From positions 39,959,336-40,023,335 of the forward strand of contig OY757947.1 of the NCBI GenBank assembly GCA_963585895.1: DNA of 64,000 nucleotides, read 5' to 3'. The DNA is from Sepioteuthis lessoniana. Its lineage: Eukaryota > Mollusca > Cephalopoda > Myopsida > Loliginidae. The notes beneath the pieces were generated by a model that was not told the origin of the DNA, searched no databases, and saw nothing but the letters and a program-made list of their open reading frames with translations. The number at the start of each line of letters is the position of its first letter. The first letter of the stretch is position 1. The position numbers were made by a program, and so were the translations under genes. Positions 31,840 through 43,326 of the stretch are shown one piece after another.

Positions 31840-32755
31840 TAGCTTCCAATATTTGTCTCTGCCTCCCGCCAGACTGGACTTGACATAAGATCAAACGAAC
31901 CAAAGGTCGTATTATAGTGAGGATGAGGGGAGAGGAAGGTCTGGCTTGAGTCGAGGCTCGAGCCCTGCTGGACTATGCTGGTCATCGGCCCACTAAGTGC
32001 AATCTGGGCCTGATGAGCCTAGCTAGACATGGACCCAAATCTGCGTCCAGGCACGTATGCCTGATTATAGCTTAAACTGGACAGCAAGGTCCAGTGCTAT
32101 CCAGAGGTGCCAATAATGCAGATCGCCCACCCGAAACCGGTGGCTTTTTTGGGGGGTGGGGCTCAAGTCTGCTATTGAGCATTGACTGTCCGGCACGAAT
32201 GCCCGACAGGAAACTGAAAAGCCTCTGTGCGAAGCAGCAGCTGATCGAGCTCATATTTGACACTGCTTCCCTCTAGACAGGACATGACCCGAATGTCGAT
32301 GATAGTGGGGGTTTATAGTGGTGGTTTATAGCTTAAACTGGACAGCAAAGTCCATTGCTATACAAGGGTGACAAAGGTGTCAATGATACGGCTCGCCCAA
32401 TCGAAGGTGGCCCAGTCGAAGCCGGGGGCCTTCTGGCCTCAAGTCTCCATTGAATATTGACCGTCCGGCACGAATACCAGAAAAGCCAATAATTTTCTCT
32501 GTCTCCCACCATACGGGACTAGAGACAAGGTCAATGACCCGAAAGTCGATTACAGTGGGGGTTTAGGGAGGAGGTCGGGCACGAGCCGAGGCTCAAGCCT
32601 TGCGGGACTATGCTGGTCATCGGCCCACTTAGTGCAATGTGGGCCTGATTAGCCTAGCTGGACATGGACCCAAACCTGGATCCAGGCACGTATGCCTGAT
32701 TATAGCTTAGACTGGACAGCGAGGCCAAGTGATATACAAAGAGTGACAACAGGGT
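31840..32755. repeat. ~640 bp direct duplication with nested 260 bp repeat
   Basis: 'tgctggtcatcggcccacta' and 'caggcacgtatgcctgatta' occur at about 31977 and 32611, and at 32050 and 32684. A 'tatagcttaaactggacagc' unit repeats at 32066 and 32326. GC content is higher than the flanks. It is an unnamed older repeat. Confidence 0.85.
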
Positions 32756-32756
32756 G

Positions 32757-32885
32757 GATATGACACTAAAAGCAAAGGTGCAGTCGGTGTATTCTACGGC
32801 CATAGCCGACTTGGCCATTGGATTATTTAGTTTGGTTTCTTTTTATGGCATATCAACCATTGTAGGCCATTCACTGTCAAACCCT

Positions 32886-32934
<49 letters not shown>

Positions 32935-33361
32935 TTGTAAATACATTTTGTTGATCACATTCTAAAACGAGCCTGAGCTCTTTTTGCATATAGGTAAATA
33001 TTTTCAAGTATTGCTATATAAGAGTCATAATATCAATCAGTTGTTTTCTCATAGTTTATTCTATTAGACTCATAGATATGACTATCAAGTGCTACCACTC
33101 CGGGTCAGAGTGGACCTGAGAGCAATATTACTGAAGGAGTACTCCACATTCTCATCAGATGGTTTAATGTCATATCTAGGACATTCGTTGGAGAGGTCTT
33201 ACCCCTCTCCAGAGATGAAGTCAGTGTATTCTACTGTCTCAGCCGACTGAGCCCTTGGATTACTTAGTCTTGGTAAGGTCACAAATCCCGGAGAAGGAAA
33301 ACTGAATTCAAAATGAGCAGTACTCCGCTTAAAAATTTATGTTGCATCCTGTTTGTCGCAA
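32757..33361. repeat. Inverted duplication, arm 1
   Basis: Near-identical reverse complement of 36220-36802. It contains a minus-strand Rep-D with a (TA)n tract (32889-32931) and a SINE-C-like end ('actccgcttaaaaatttatg'). Confidence 0.92.
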
Positions 33362-33509
33362 AGAATATATCCACCAAAAATGCCTCAGTCCCCGTCGGCA
33401 TTCCCCTAAAGAGAGGTGCAGTCGCTAATTGCGATTCCTTAGTTATTCTTAGATATGTTAATTAGGTAGATTAATTAATGTTTATCATTAATTACTTTAT
33501 CATTAATTA

Positions 33510-33907
33510 CTACATGGACGCTAACAAAACGACTGGAGAAAAGCTAGATGGCAATTACACAAGAATGCTGCGTGCAATCCTGAACATGACCTGGCAGCAA
33601 CACCCCACAAGACACTAACTGTACGGTCACCTGCCCCCTATCACGAAAACTATTCAAGTTAGACGAACCAGACATGCAGGACACTGCTGGAGAAGCAGAG
33701 ATGAACTCATAAGAGATGTACTCTTATGGATCCCCACACATGGCCGCGCAAAAGCAGGACGACCAGCTCGAACGTACATTCAGCAGCTATGTGAGGATAC
33801 AGGATGTTGTCCTGAAGACCTACCTAGGGCGATGAACGATAGGGAGGAGTGGCGAGAGAGGGTCAGGGTTATCCGTGCTACCAGCGCGATATGATGATGA
33901 TGATGAT
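33510..33907 (+). pseudogene. RTE-like retrotransposon 3' end
   Basis: It reads from TWTLTK-like through QQHPTRH, an early stop, then GHLPPITKTIQVRRTRHAGH to the C-terminus, with an (ATG)n tail at 33891-33907. Confidence 0.88.
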
Positions 33908-34004
33908 TAATTACTTCAAACTATCGAATCATTAGCAAAAGAAAAAAATCGAAATTACATTGTTGACATGACAAAAAAAAAAACAACAAAAAAAAAACAA
34001 CAAC

Positions 34005-34037
34005 AATGAAAAGAACAATTTCATTGTTCTTTTCATT
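34005..34037. repeat. Perfect 15 bp stem hairpin
   Basis: AATGAAAAGAACAAT, three bases, then its exact complement. It follows an A/C-rich run. Confidence 0.9.
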
Positions 34038-34292
34038 ACCAATAAATATGCTCTGTCCAATCCGTTACTTAGAGTTTCACGTTTCATTTCCGATTCATTT
34101 TTATTGTAAAAATCTTTTCCTTTTTAGTATGTCTGTCGTATATGCATGATAGCTGGACTTTTTGTTGGAAAACTTTGTCGAAAAGATAATTAGAAGAAAT
34201 ACTCCTTCGCTATTTTCTTTGAAAAAGGAATATTCAATTTTTTTTTCTTTTCGTTAGGCTCTTTTAAATCGATTTCTTACTGTCTCATCCTT
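34038..34292. other. Unassigned AT-rich sequence
   Basis: Nothing recognised. Confidence 0.45.
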
Positions 34293-34294
34293 GG

Positions 34295-34347
<53 letters not shown>
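34293..34347. repeat. (TA)n microsatellite
   Basis: A 55 bp TA tract. Confidence 0.95.
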
Positions 34348-34348
<1 letters not shown>

Positions 34349-34705
34349 TACTCATATTGAAAACCCTGGGCCAGAGAAGCTGTTTTAAACAGGTGTTTTT
34401 GACTTGTATCATCCCAGAACTCCTCGTTAATAAAAGAGGACAATTACTCGAGACTGTGGGACACACATTCATACACTTATATATAATGGATGTGTATGTC
34501 CTTTGCTACTTCAGTTATCAATGGTTACACTTGTTCTCTGCTAGCTACAGACACTGAAGAATTCATTATTTCCCGATAACGTTATACGCGTACAGTTTCG
34601 ATCATCCAATCCTTTAATTCGACCCAAATTTGATCAAAACGTCTTGTTCATATTTTGTTCATAGCCTACAATCGGAAGTGTGTATTTGTCCAACTAATCC
34701 ACTGC
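34348..34705. other. Unassigned sequence
   Basis: Nothing recognised. Confidence 0.4.
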
Positions 34706-34710
34706 AAGTT

Positions 34711-34940
34711 GGGCTTCTTTGTTTAATGGCATATCAAACTTCATGGGTTATTTAATACCAAATCCATCCTGAAGAACAACTGCAATGATTCTATTTAATC
34801 TATAGCTGGCGTGTTAAGGAGACTCATACCATTCTCGTCGGTATTAGCACGAAAGTGAATATAATACCGCGTCAGGGATTCGAACTTGTTTACGATGTCG
34901 CAGTCCAGCACTCTAACCACTAAGCTAGGGGAATCCCCCG
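34711..34940 (-). mobile_element. SINE-B, full length
   Basis: Tail, body and tRNA-like head; the A-box side reads 'cttagtggttagag' and the B box 'caagttcgaatccctga' on the minus strand. Confidence 0.83.
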
Positions 34941-34986
34941 TATAGTAATACTTATAAATAACCACACACACACACACACATATATA

Positions 34987-35722
34987 TCATCATGTCGTGC
35001 TACAAGCACAGATATCCCTGACCCTCTCTCGCCATTTCTCCCAATCGTTCATCGCCTCTGGCAGGTCTTCAGGGCTACATCCCGTATCCTCACATAGCTG
35101 CTGTATAGATGTTCGAGCTGGTCGTCCTGCTTTTGCTCGGCCATATGTGGGGGTCCATAGGAGTACATCACTTATGAGCTCGTCCCTGCTTCTCCAGCAG
35201 TGTCCTGCTTGTCTGGTTCGTCCAACTTGGATAGTTTTCGTGATGGGAGGCAGGTGGCCGTATAGTTGGTGCCTTGTGGGGTGTTGCCGCCAGGACTTGT
35301 TCAATATTGCTCACAACATTCTTGTGTAATTGCCGTCTAGCTTCTTCTTCCGTTTAGTTAGCGTCGAAGTAGTGTATCCATACAGCAGTATCGATACGAC
35401 CGCTGCCTGGAAGAAACTGCGTTTCATTTTATCGGTCAGGTCTGATTTCCATATGATCGATGGCTATCGATAGCTGCCCATGCCTTCGTAAGCCGTGTGT
35501 CGATGTCTTTTTCGGTTGATGAGACACTGCTTCCTAGGTAGGTGAATTTGTCTACCATTTTCAGAGAGGTTCCGTCTAGTGTGGAGATGTTGCCTGTTTG
35601 ATTATAGCACATATATTCCGTTTTGTGTGCATTGACATAGAGGCAAATGCCCGCGGCGGCTCGTTCCAAACTATGCAGTAGTGTTTCGGCATGGTTGGGT
35701 GTATTTGCCATTATAAAAAAGC
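34987..35722 (-). pseudogene. RTE-like retrotransposon, longest copy
   Basis: Minus strand from just after the expected YADD catalytic box (ANTPNHAETLLHSLERA, HKTEYMCYN) through VDKFTYLGSSVSSTEKD, one frame break near 35430-35460, a short deletion near KRLEKK, then the 104-residue C-terminal frame to the (ATG) tail at 34987-34994. It is 5' truncated next to (TA)n. Endonuclease and RT palm are missing. Confidence 0.9.
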
Positions 35723-35751
35723 CATCGAAAGATATATATATATATATATAT

Positions 35752-36000
35752 TGGCCTAGTGGGTAGTGTGTTTGCCAAAAGCCCTACAGACTGGGGTTCG
35801 ATCCCAGGTCGAGTCATAGACTCAAAGAATGGTACTTGATACCTCCTTGTTTAACTTTCAACATTATAAGGTACGTATCAAGGTTAAAGTAGAACAATCT
35901 CGGGAAAAGAGTAACGCCCTCTCCTACACCCCGGTGTAGTAGCTAAAGAAAAAGGAGCCTTTGGGTTGCTCTCGACGACGGTCACCTACTTTACTTATAT
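35752..36000 (+). mobile_element. SINE-A
   Basis: A box 'tggcctagtgggtagtgtg', B box GGTTCGATCCCAGG, full body and 3' end. Confidence 0.87.
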
Positions 36001-36029
36001 ATAGCACACATATAAAAATAGATAAACGA

Positions 36030-36215
36030 GCATTTGGTGTTTTTGTTTAATATCATATCAACCTTCGTGGGTTATTCAATGCCAAAGCCATCCTGGTAAA
36101 AGAATAGTAGTGATGCTATTTAACCCATAGCTGTGGGGATAAGAGGGTTCATGCCTTTCCCAAGGGACATTAAAGTGAATGTAATTGCACGTTAGTTGCT
36201 ACAACTTTTTTGCTA
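36030..36215 (-). mobile_element. SINE-B, 3' two-thirds
   Basis: Tail 'aatatcatatcaacc' and body 'cccatagctgtggggataag' in reverse; the head is lost. Confidence 0.75.
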
Positions 36216-36219
36216 CAAA

Positions 36220-36636
36220 CAGGATGCAACATAAATTTTTAAGCGGAGTACTGCTCATTTTGAATTCAGTTTTCCTTCTCCGGGATTTGTGACCTTACCA
36301 AGACTAAGTAATCTTAGGGCTCAGTCGGCTGAGACAGTAGAATACACTGACTTCATCTCTGGAGAGGGGTAAGACCTCTCCAACGAATGTCCTAGATATG
36401 ACATTAAACCATCTGATGAGAATGTGGAGTACTCCTTCAGTAACATTGCTCTCAGGTCCACTCTGACCCGGAGTGGTAGCACTTGATAGTCATATCTATG
36501 ACTCTAATAGAATAAACTATGAGAAAACAACTGATTGATATTATCACTCTTATATAGCAATACTTGAAAATATTTACCTATATGCAAAAAGAGCTCAGGC
36601 TCGTTTTAGAATGTGATCAACAAAATGTATTCACAA

Positions 36637-36691
<55 letters not shown>

Positions 36692-36802
36692 AGGGTTTGA
36701 CAGTGAATGGCCTACAATGGTTGATATGCCATAAAAACAAACCAAACTAAATAATCCAATGGCCAAGTCGGCTGCACCGTTGCATTTTAGTGTCATATCC
36801 AG
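36220..36802. repeat. Inverted duplication, arm 2
   Basis: Partner of 32757-33361. Differences are few: a deletion at the GTCGG palindrome side, a different (TA)n length and scattered substitutions. Confidence 0.92.
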
Positions 36803-37305
36803 TGTCCTGATATGTCACTAAACAATCTGATGGTGAGATTCCTGTAGTGCTGGAGCTGTGGGGAATGCAGAGTATCCCTTCATTGCCTTTTCTCCCTGGT
36901 CCCTTCTGACCCGGAGTGGTAGCATCTAATAGGTTCCTATCTATGGGGCAAATAGAATTAAACAGCGTATTTATGAATCGTTTTAAATAGAACCGTTTGT
37001 GACATTGAATCTCAACCACGCTAAACTGAATTATTCGAAAACTGCGTATTTATGCTAAACTGAATTGCTTGAAATTGAACTGCTTTTGACATATAAACTG
37101 CGTACTTATACTAAACTGAATTGTTTGAATTAGAACTGTTTGACTAAACTGAATAGCTTGAAATAGAAATGTTTTAGACAATCAAACTGTGTACTTATTG
37201 TACAAACTGTGTACTGAATTGTTTGAAATGGAACTGATTATCTGTATAGAAATGAATTCAGCATTAAATAACCTACAAAGGTTGATATGCCATAAGCCCC
37301 AAACA
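36803..37305 (+). repeat. Rep-D continuation with tail
   Basis: Head 'tcactaaacaatctgatggt', body units and tail 'gcattaaataacctacaaag', just downstream of duplication arm 2. Confidence 0.78.
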
Positions 37306-37419
37306 ACCAACGAAATAATCCAATCTGCCCTAGGGTATTTACGCAGATATTTTTTGGAATTTTCACAGGTACAGCTAATTTTACACACACACATAAATAC
37401 ATACACACACATACACACA

Positions 37420-37503
37420 CGTATACCCAACCCCTCTTCCACGGGCAGACTGGAATACAATATCAACTTTTCAGCGGAGTATTTTTCCTTCTCCAAGGTT
37501 AGT
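37420..37503 (-). mobile_element. SINE-C 3' fragment
   Basis: 'cccaacccctcttccacggg' and 'tcagcggagtatttttcctt' only. Confidence 0.6.
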
Positions 37504-37888
37504 TGAATATTTCATATCATAACTGTGTACAAAACCTCTTAACAACAAATCAAATGTAAAGGTACCAGAAATACAATTCCCTAATGTTTTGGCACGAAAT
37601 AACGCTAGACGAGTTGACGTGCCGTTAAAATCAAACACAAAATCTCTATTCCCCATATTCATCCTGGCATCGCAATTTTTCCTTGCTTTTGGGAGGGGAA
37701 TGGACCTTTTTAAATATCTACTTTGACCTCTGACCCTAATAACGAATTTATATAATGTTCAGTCGTATTTATTCACCAAGATGAGACAGTATGTAATGTA
37801 ATTAAGGTCAGACCCATTGGCTCCTTTTTGAAAAGAATCAATTATTCGATCTAGCGTTAGTTCAATTTAGATCAGGTCCATAAAACAT
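37504..37888. other. Unassigned, with an old hairpin tail
   Basis: A diverged SINE-B/Rep-D tail lies near 37585-37640. Confidence 0.4.
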
Positions 37889-37889
37889 C

Positions 37890-38224
37890 AGTTCAGTCGA
37901 GTAGGGCAGACCCCACTCCTAACGAGTGTCATGATTATGATACTAAACTATCTGATGGTGAAAGTTTAGTTCTACAACTTTGGGAAGGTGGAGTATCTCT
38001 TTATTACCATTACTCCCAGGTTAACTCTGAACAGAAGTGGTAATATCAGATAGGATCTCATCTGTGGGTCAAAAAGAACAGTTTAACCATTTCAACTGTG
38101 TGGAAACAAATTACTGTTATATAGAATTGTTAGTGTTATATTGCAACGTTCGAAACCGTTTAATCGTGTGTAAATAAACGAATTCTGGCTTGTTTAACAT
38201 GTTACCAAAAACCTATTTATTTCC
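37890..38224 (+). repeat. Rep-D head plus Rep-E units
   Basis: 'tgatactaaactatctgatg', 'attactcccaggttaactct', then Rep-E-like units. Confidence 0.7.
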
Positions 38225-38755
38225 AAATCATATATTTAATATATAACAAAGATTTAGCATTAAATAACCTACAATGGTTAATGTGCCATAAAAATCAAAC
38301 CCAACCAAATCATATATATTTGATATATATGTATAAAAAGATTTGGCATTAAATAACCAACAATGGTTGATGTGCCATAAAACCCAACCCAACCAAATCA
38401 TATATATTTAATATATATATATTAAGGGGATTTGGCATTAAATAACCTACAATGGTTGATATGCAATAAAACCCAACTAAACCAAATCATATATATTTGA
38501 TATATATGTATAAAGAGGATTTGGCATTAGATAACCTACAATGGTTGATATGCCATAAAACCCAACCACACCAAATCATATATATTTAATATATATGTAT
38601 AAAGAGGGTTTGGCATTAAATAACCTACAATGGTTGATATGCCATAAAACCAAACCCAACCAAATCATATATTTTTAATATACATGTATAAAAAGGGTTT
38701 GGTATTAAATAACCCACAAGGGTTGATATGCCAAAACCCCTACCAACCATAAAAC
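38225..38755 (+). repeat. 89 bp tandem array of the hairpin tail, 6 units
   Basis: Anchors at 38225, 38308, 38396, 38485, 38574 and 38663 give an 83-89 bp period. Each unit is AATCATATATAT-type AT sequence plus the complete Rep-D tail. Confidence 0.95.
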
Positions 38756-38789
38756 GTTTTCTTTATTGGTGAAATACACTGAACAAGGT

Positions 38790-38850
38790 TATCACGGTCT
38801 AAACCCCCTTATCTCCCCAGCTATGAGCAAAATTGTACCACTACTATTTT
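38790..38850 (+). mobile_element. SINE-B body scrap
   Basis: 'ccccttatctccccagctat' followed by GAGCAAAATTGTACCACTAC. Confidence 0.55.
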
Positions 38851-38861
38851 TTCTATTAGTT

Positions 38862-39598
38862 TGGTTGTTTTTTGTGGGGTTGGGGTTATGGCGTATAAAC
38901 CTATGTAGGTTATTTAATGCCAAATCCATTTTTATACAAATAATCACTTCCATTTCAAACAAACATAAGTTTAACATAAGTACACAGTTTAATTCTCAAA
39001 AACATTTCTATTTCAAGCTATTCAGTTCAGTCAAACAGATCTAATTCAAACAATTCAGTTTAGTATAAGTATAGTTTTTGTCCACACACAGTTAAATATC
39101 AAAACACTTCTATTTCAAATAATTCAGTTTAGCGTAAGCACAGTTTCAATGTCAAAAAGTGTTCTATTTTAAACAATTCTATTTGGCATAAGTACGCAGT
39201 TTCAATGTCAAAAACAGTTCTATTTCAGACAATTCGTTTTAGTATAAGTACGCAGTTTACATGTCAAAACAGCTCTATTTCAACCAATTCAGTTTAGCAA
39301 AAGTACACAGTTTAAATATCAAAACAGTTCTATTTCAAGGAATTCAATTTAGCATAAGTACACAGTTTAGTTCTATTTGACTCATAGATAGGACCCAGTC
39401 AGGTGCTACCACTCTGGGTTAGAGTAGACCTGAGAGCGATGGCAATGAAGGATACTCCGCATTCCCCAAAGCTCCAGCATTACTGGAACCTCACTGTCAG
39501 ATTGTTTAGCGTCATATCTAGAACACTCGTTGGGAGGTTTCTTACCCCTCTGCCGAGATGCAGTAGGTGTATTCTACAGCCACAACCAACTGGGCAAT
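38862..39598 (-). repeat. Rep-D, long minus-strand copy
   Basis: Tail first, then about seven body units (39000-39370), then a complete head to GCCCAGTTGGT near 39590. Confidence 0.85.
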
Positions 39599-39604
39599 TT
39601 TATA

Positions 39605-39850
39605 TAAGGGTTGGGGAGTCCCCGTGGTGGTCGTGGCTAACGTGCTGAACTCCGACATAATAGTGAACGAGTTCGAAATCCATTCGCGCTATATCGTTAA
39701 TTTTCAGACTAAAATCCTCGGCAAAGTTCTGAATATCCTTATTCTCACAGCAAAGGGTTAAATAGTATCTCTAAAGTTCTTCAACAATGATGGTTTTGGC
39801 ATTAGATTACTCACGGAGTTTGAAGTGTCATCAAACAAACAAAAAAAAAA
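39605..39850 (+). mobile_element. SINE-B
   Basis: Head 'gtccccgtggtggtcgtggc' with a decayed A box, B box GAGTTCGAAATCC, body and tail. Confidence 0.78.
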
Positions 39851-40046
39851 AATATTAACAAACGGAAAACAATATTCTTCATCAAGCGGCTAACAGGTTG
39901 GACCCTTCCTTTCTTCTTTCCGTCCACCAAAAATTTTCGATTGAATTAAGATCCAGGCTGTTTTCTGACCATTTCATTGAGTTGGTAAGTAAAAAGATTC
40001 ATTGTCCGCTTAAAAACACCAAACATATTTTCTATTCATAAGTAAA

Positions 40047-40305
40047 TAAAGATGGCGACTGTAGTCGAGGGTGATCCGAAGGCTCCCTTTTCAATAGCTA
40101 CTACACCGAGGTGTATGGAAGGGCGCTACTCCTTTCCTTGGATTACTCCACTTTACCCTTGATACGTACCTTATAATGCTGAGTGTTAAGCAAGGAGGTA
40201 TCAAGTATAATTTTTTAAAGACTTTTGGTATGAGTCGACCTGGGATTGAACCCCGGTCTCCCGGATCATTGGTGAACACTCTACCCACTGAGCCAATGAA
40301 CCGGT
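40047..40305 (-). mobile_element. SINE-A
   Basis: Complete minus copy; B box GGTTCAATCCC intact. Confidence 0.87.
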
Positions 40306-40377
40306 CAATCTAAAATTTATTTAATTTGAGGCTATGAAGCTAATTTGGCTATCAAATAGAATAGGTTTTTTAATTAT

Positions 40378-40715
40378 CCAGCAGGACACATGGCGAAACG
40401 GTTATAGGCGTTGGTTCCCTAAGCTTCTAAGGAGAAAATCATCAGGAGGTTGCTGGTTCAATCCTCACTACAGACGAGTAACAACACAGGAATACTTAAC
40501 ATTTGTACCCAGTTAAGGCTAACGGAATCAGAACAGGCGTCCCCCTGTGGATTCAATAAAGGACATAGTTCCGTGAAGGTTCCCGAGTTCGATCTGTAGA
40601 AGGTCGGAGGACATATCGGCCGAAACGTCGTGGAAATAACAATAAGGATGAAGACAATAGTCCGAAAACCCTTAAAGATAAAAATCACCAAGCTTCGTCT
40701 CAGAAATTTAGACAA
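40378..40715 (+). mobile_element. SINE-X
   Basis: A box 'tggcgaaacggttatag', B box GGTTCAATCCTC. The CTGAAGA box is damaged (CTGTAGA) while CGGCCGAAACGTCGTG remains. Confidence 0.8.
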
Positions 40716-40784
40716 ATAAAATAGGTTTAGTCTCAGATTTGTGCGTTGTTTATTTTTCATGAATTAAAAATAAGAGAAAAGATT

Positions 40785-41005
40785 TCTCATGGTGCGATGG
40801 CTGACCTGTGACCTCGGATTATGCGAGCTCGAACCCCAGCAGCACTTTAATAACACTTTTGGACTCATATCCCTGGGGAAATATATGAACTCCTTATCTC
40901 CCTAGCTATTGGTTAAATAGAATCACTGCTGTTCTTCTAGAAGGATGGGTTTGGCATGAAATAATGCTCGAAGGTTGGGATGCCATTAAATAAAGCAAAA
41001 ATAGA
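40785..41005 (+). mobile_element. SINE-B, diverged
   Basis: Head 'tggtgcgatggctgacctg', B box GAGCTCGAACCCC, body and tail. Confidence 0.75.
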
Positions 41006-41728
41006 AAAAAACTTTTTTTTTCTTTTTGCTTTGTGGTTGTTTGTAAGTAAATTATTGATTGACAAAAATGCATTAAAAAAGTTGACAGCAATTGAACTTT
41101 GAAAATAATTATTAAAACCAGATTTTAAAAAAGAATCTAATTTTTATTGGTGATTCCATAATTTCTTCTTCAAAACTTAATTATTTCATGATTTTTTTGG
41201 AAACTTAATTATTTCACGATTTTTTTGGAAAAAAAATCTCTCATCAATTAGAATAAATTATCTTAATTAATTTGTTCCAGGGAGCCAGAAAGTTGGGCTA
41301 CCAAAATAAGTAAGTTTTGTCTCGGAATTGTGCTTAGTTTATTTGCCATGGATTTAAAATAATGGCAAAAACGTTTTGTCACTTAGGTGAGTCCATATTT
41401 TTTTTGCCAGAGGTTGTAGAATGACTTCAGTGAATTTCTAGTTTTAATCAAACCCTAATAAAATAGTTCATATTTATCGAAAAAAAAATTTGAAAAAAGT
41501 TTTCTTTTCTATTTGATATCTGTACAGATTTTCTAAGCATTCACTAAATAAAATTGGGTCATCTCGACTGAAAGTTTTCTTATTGTATCGGTTGGGTTTT
41601 CTTCTATTTTTTTTAGTTGTAAATTTGCAATCTTCTGGCCTTTGGATATAAGACTTTAAAAAACCGACCTGAGGCGGTCGTATTTATTCGTTCACGAACA
41701 AATTAATATTTTTCAATACTATTTTTCT
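41006..41728. other. AT-rich sequence, nothing recognised
   Basis: A short direct repeat ('taattatttca' with 'gatttttttggaa') lies near 41180-41230. Confidence 0.5.
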
Positions 41729-41729
41729 C

Positions 41730-42830
41730 ATTCAGTGTTTTATTTTTATTTTTTCGTCATGTTCTCCTTTTTCGGTTTTCTCCATCAGTTTTTCTTTTCT
41801 TTTTTGTTCCTTAGTTCTTTTTCATTTTTTCCTTCTTTTCTTAGTTTTTATTTTCCTTCGTTCCTTATTTCTTTTTCTTTTTTCCTTTTTCTTTTTTTTC
41901 TTTTCTTAGTTTTTCTTTTCCTTCGTTCCTTGTTTATTTTCATTTTTCCTTCTTTTCTTAGCTTTCCTTTTCTTTCCTCACCGATTTCTTTTTCTTTTTC
42001 CTTCCTTTCTTAGCTTTTCTTTTCTTTCGTCCCTTATTTCTTTTTCTTTTGTCCTTCTTTTTCTTTTTTCCTTCTTTCCTTAGCTTTTCTTTTCCTTCGT
42101 TCCTTTTTTTTTTCTTTTTTCTTTTTTTTCTTTTTTCCTTATTTTTCTTTTTTCCTCCTTTTCTTAGCTTTTCTTTTCCTTCATTCCTTATTTCTTTTTT
42201 CTTTTTTTTCTTTTTTCCTTATTTTTCTTTTTTCCTTTTTTCTTAGCTTTCTTTTCCTTCGTTCCTTATTTCTTTTTTCTTTTGTCCTTCTTTTCCTTTT
42301 GTCCTTCTTTTTCTTTTTTCCTTTTTTTCTAAGCTTTCTTTTCCTTCGTTCCTTATTTCTTTTTTCTTTTGTCCTTCTTTTCCTTTTGTCCTTCTTTTTC
42401 TTTTTTCCTTTTTTCTAAGCTTTCTTTTCCTTCGTTCCTTATTTCTTTTTTCTTTTGTCCTTCTTTTTCTTTTGTCCTTCTTTTTCTTTTTTCCTTCTTT
42501 TCTTAGTTTTTCTTTTCCCTCGTTCCTTATTTCTTTTGTTCTTTTTTCCTTCTTTTTCTTTTTTCCTTCTTTTTTTCTCCTTCTTTTCTTAGTTTTTCTT
42601 TTCCTTTGTTCCTTAGTTCTTTTTCTTTTGTCCTTCTTTTTCTTATTTTCCTTCTTTTTCTTTTTTCCTTCTTTTCTCAGCTTTTCTTTTCCCTCGTTCC
42701 TTATTTCTTTTTCTTTTTCTTTCTTCCTTTTTTTTCCTTCTTTTCTTATCCTTTGTTCCTTCGCCCTTTATCTTTTTTTCCCCCTTCGTTCCATTTCTTT
42801 CCTTCTACCACACCCTTTTTTTTCCTCCTT
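41730..42830. repeat. 1.1 kb polypyrimidine minisatellite
   Basis: The plus strand is almost pure C/T, built from variants of 'cttagcttttcttttccttc' + 'gttccttatttctttt' + 'gtccttctttttctttt', ~55-60 bp higher-order units. The Phe/Ser/Leu-rich frames across it are translation of this tract. It could form triplex DNA. Confidence 0.95.
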
Positions 42831-42923
42831 GCGAACACCAGGAAATTTGAGTATCGATTGAGATGCTTTTGAAAATTGAATGTATTGGTCATTGACTCCA
42901 GACACAGATCCCCTCCCCCCTAC

Positions 42924-42948
42924 ACACACACACACACACACACACACC
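42924..42948. repeat. (CA)n microsatellite
   Basis: A CA tract. Confidence 0.95.
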
Positions 42949-43074
42949 GTTGTGGTTGTAATCGTTGCAACAATAACTTACCGATTGTAATAGAGAAAAG
43001 GAAAAAAATATATATAATTGGTAACCACCCAATTTAGTAGTTTATTTTCTTGATGTACATTCTTTGTTAGATTA

Positions 43075-43175
43075 AGTTTCGTGGTTTACTGCTATCTTAA
43101 CCAACGTTGGTTATTTAATACCACTGCATTCTGGTAAAAGAATAAATGTTGTGCTATTTAACCAACCTAGGGCTG
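43075..43175 (-). mobile_element. SINE-B 3' half
   Basis: Tail 'ctatcttaaccaacgttggt' and 'tatttaaccaacctagggct'. Confidence 0.6.
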
Positions 43176-43229
43176 GCCTTCTTTTTTTCATGAAGCGTTG
43201 AAGAACGCGAGTCTCATCAGAATTTTTTC

Positions 43230-43326
43230 CTCTGGATTGCATCTCAAATGTGCTGGGTATTACACTAAAGAATTTATTGATGAGGCTCCTTACCGGGAGC
43301 TTTGGGGACTGTGGAGTATCCCTTTA
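43230..43326 (+). repeat. Rep-D head, old
   Basis: 'tattacactaaagaatttat' and 'gggagctttggggactgtgg'. Confidence 0.6.

Noticed and set aside
41735..42872. Phe/Ser/Leu-rich frames up to 129 residues that look like membrane proteins
   Set aside because: They are translations of a polypyrimidine tract, open in several frames at once.
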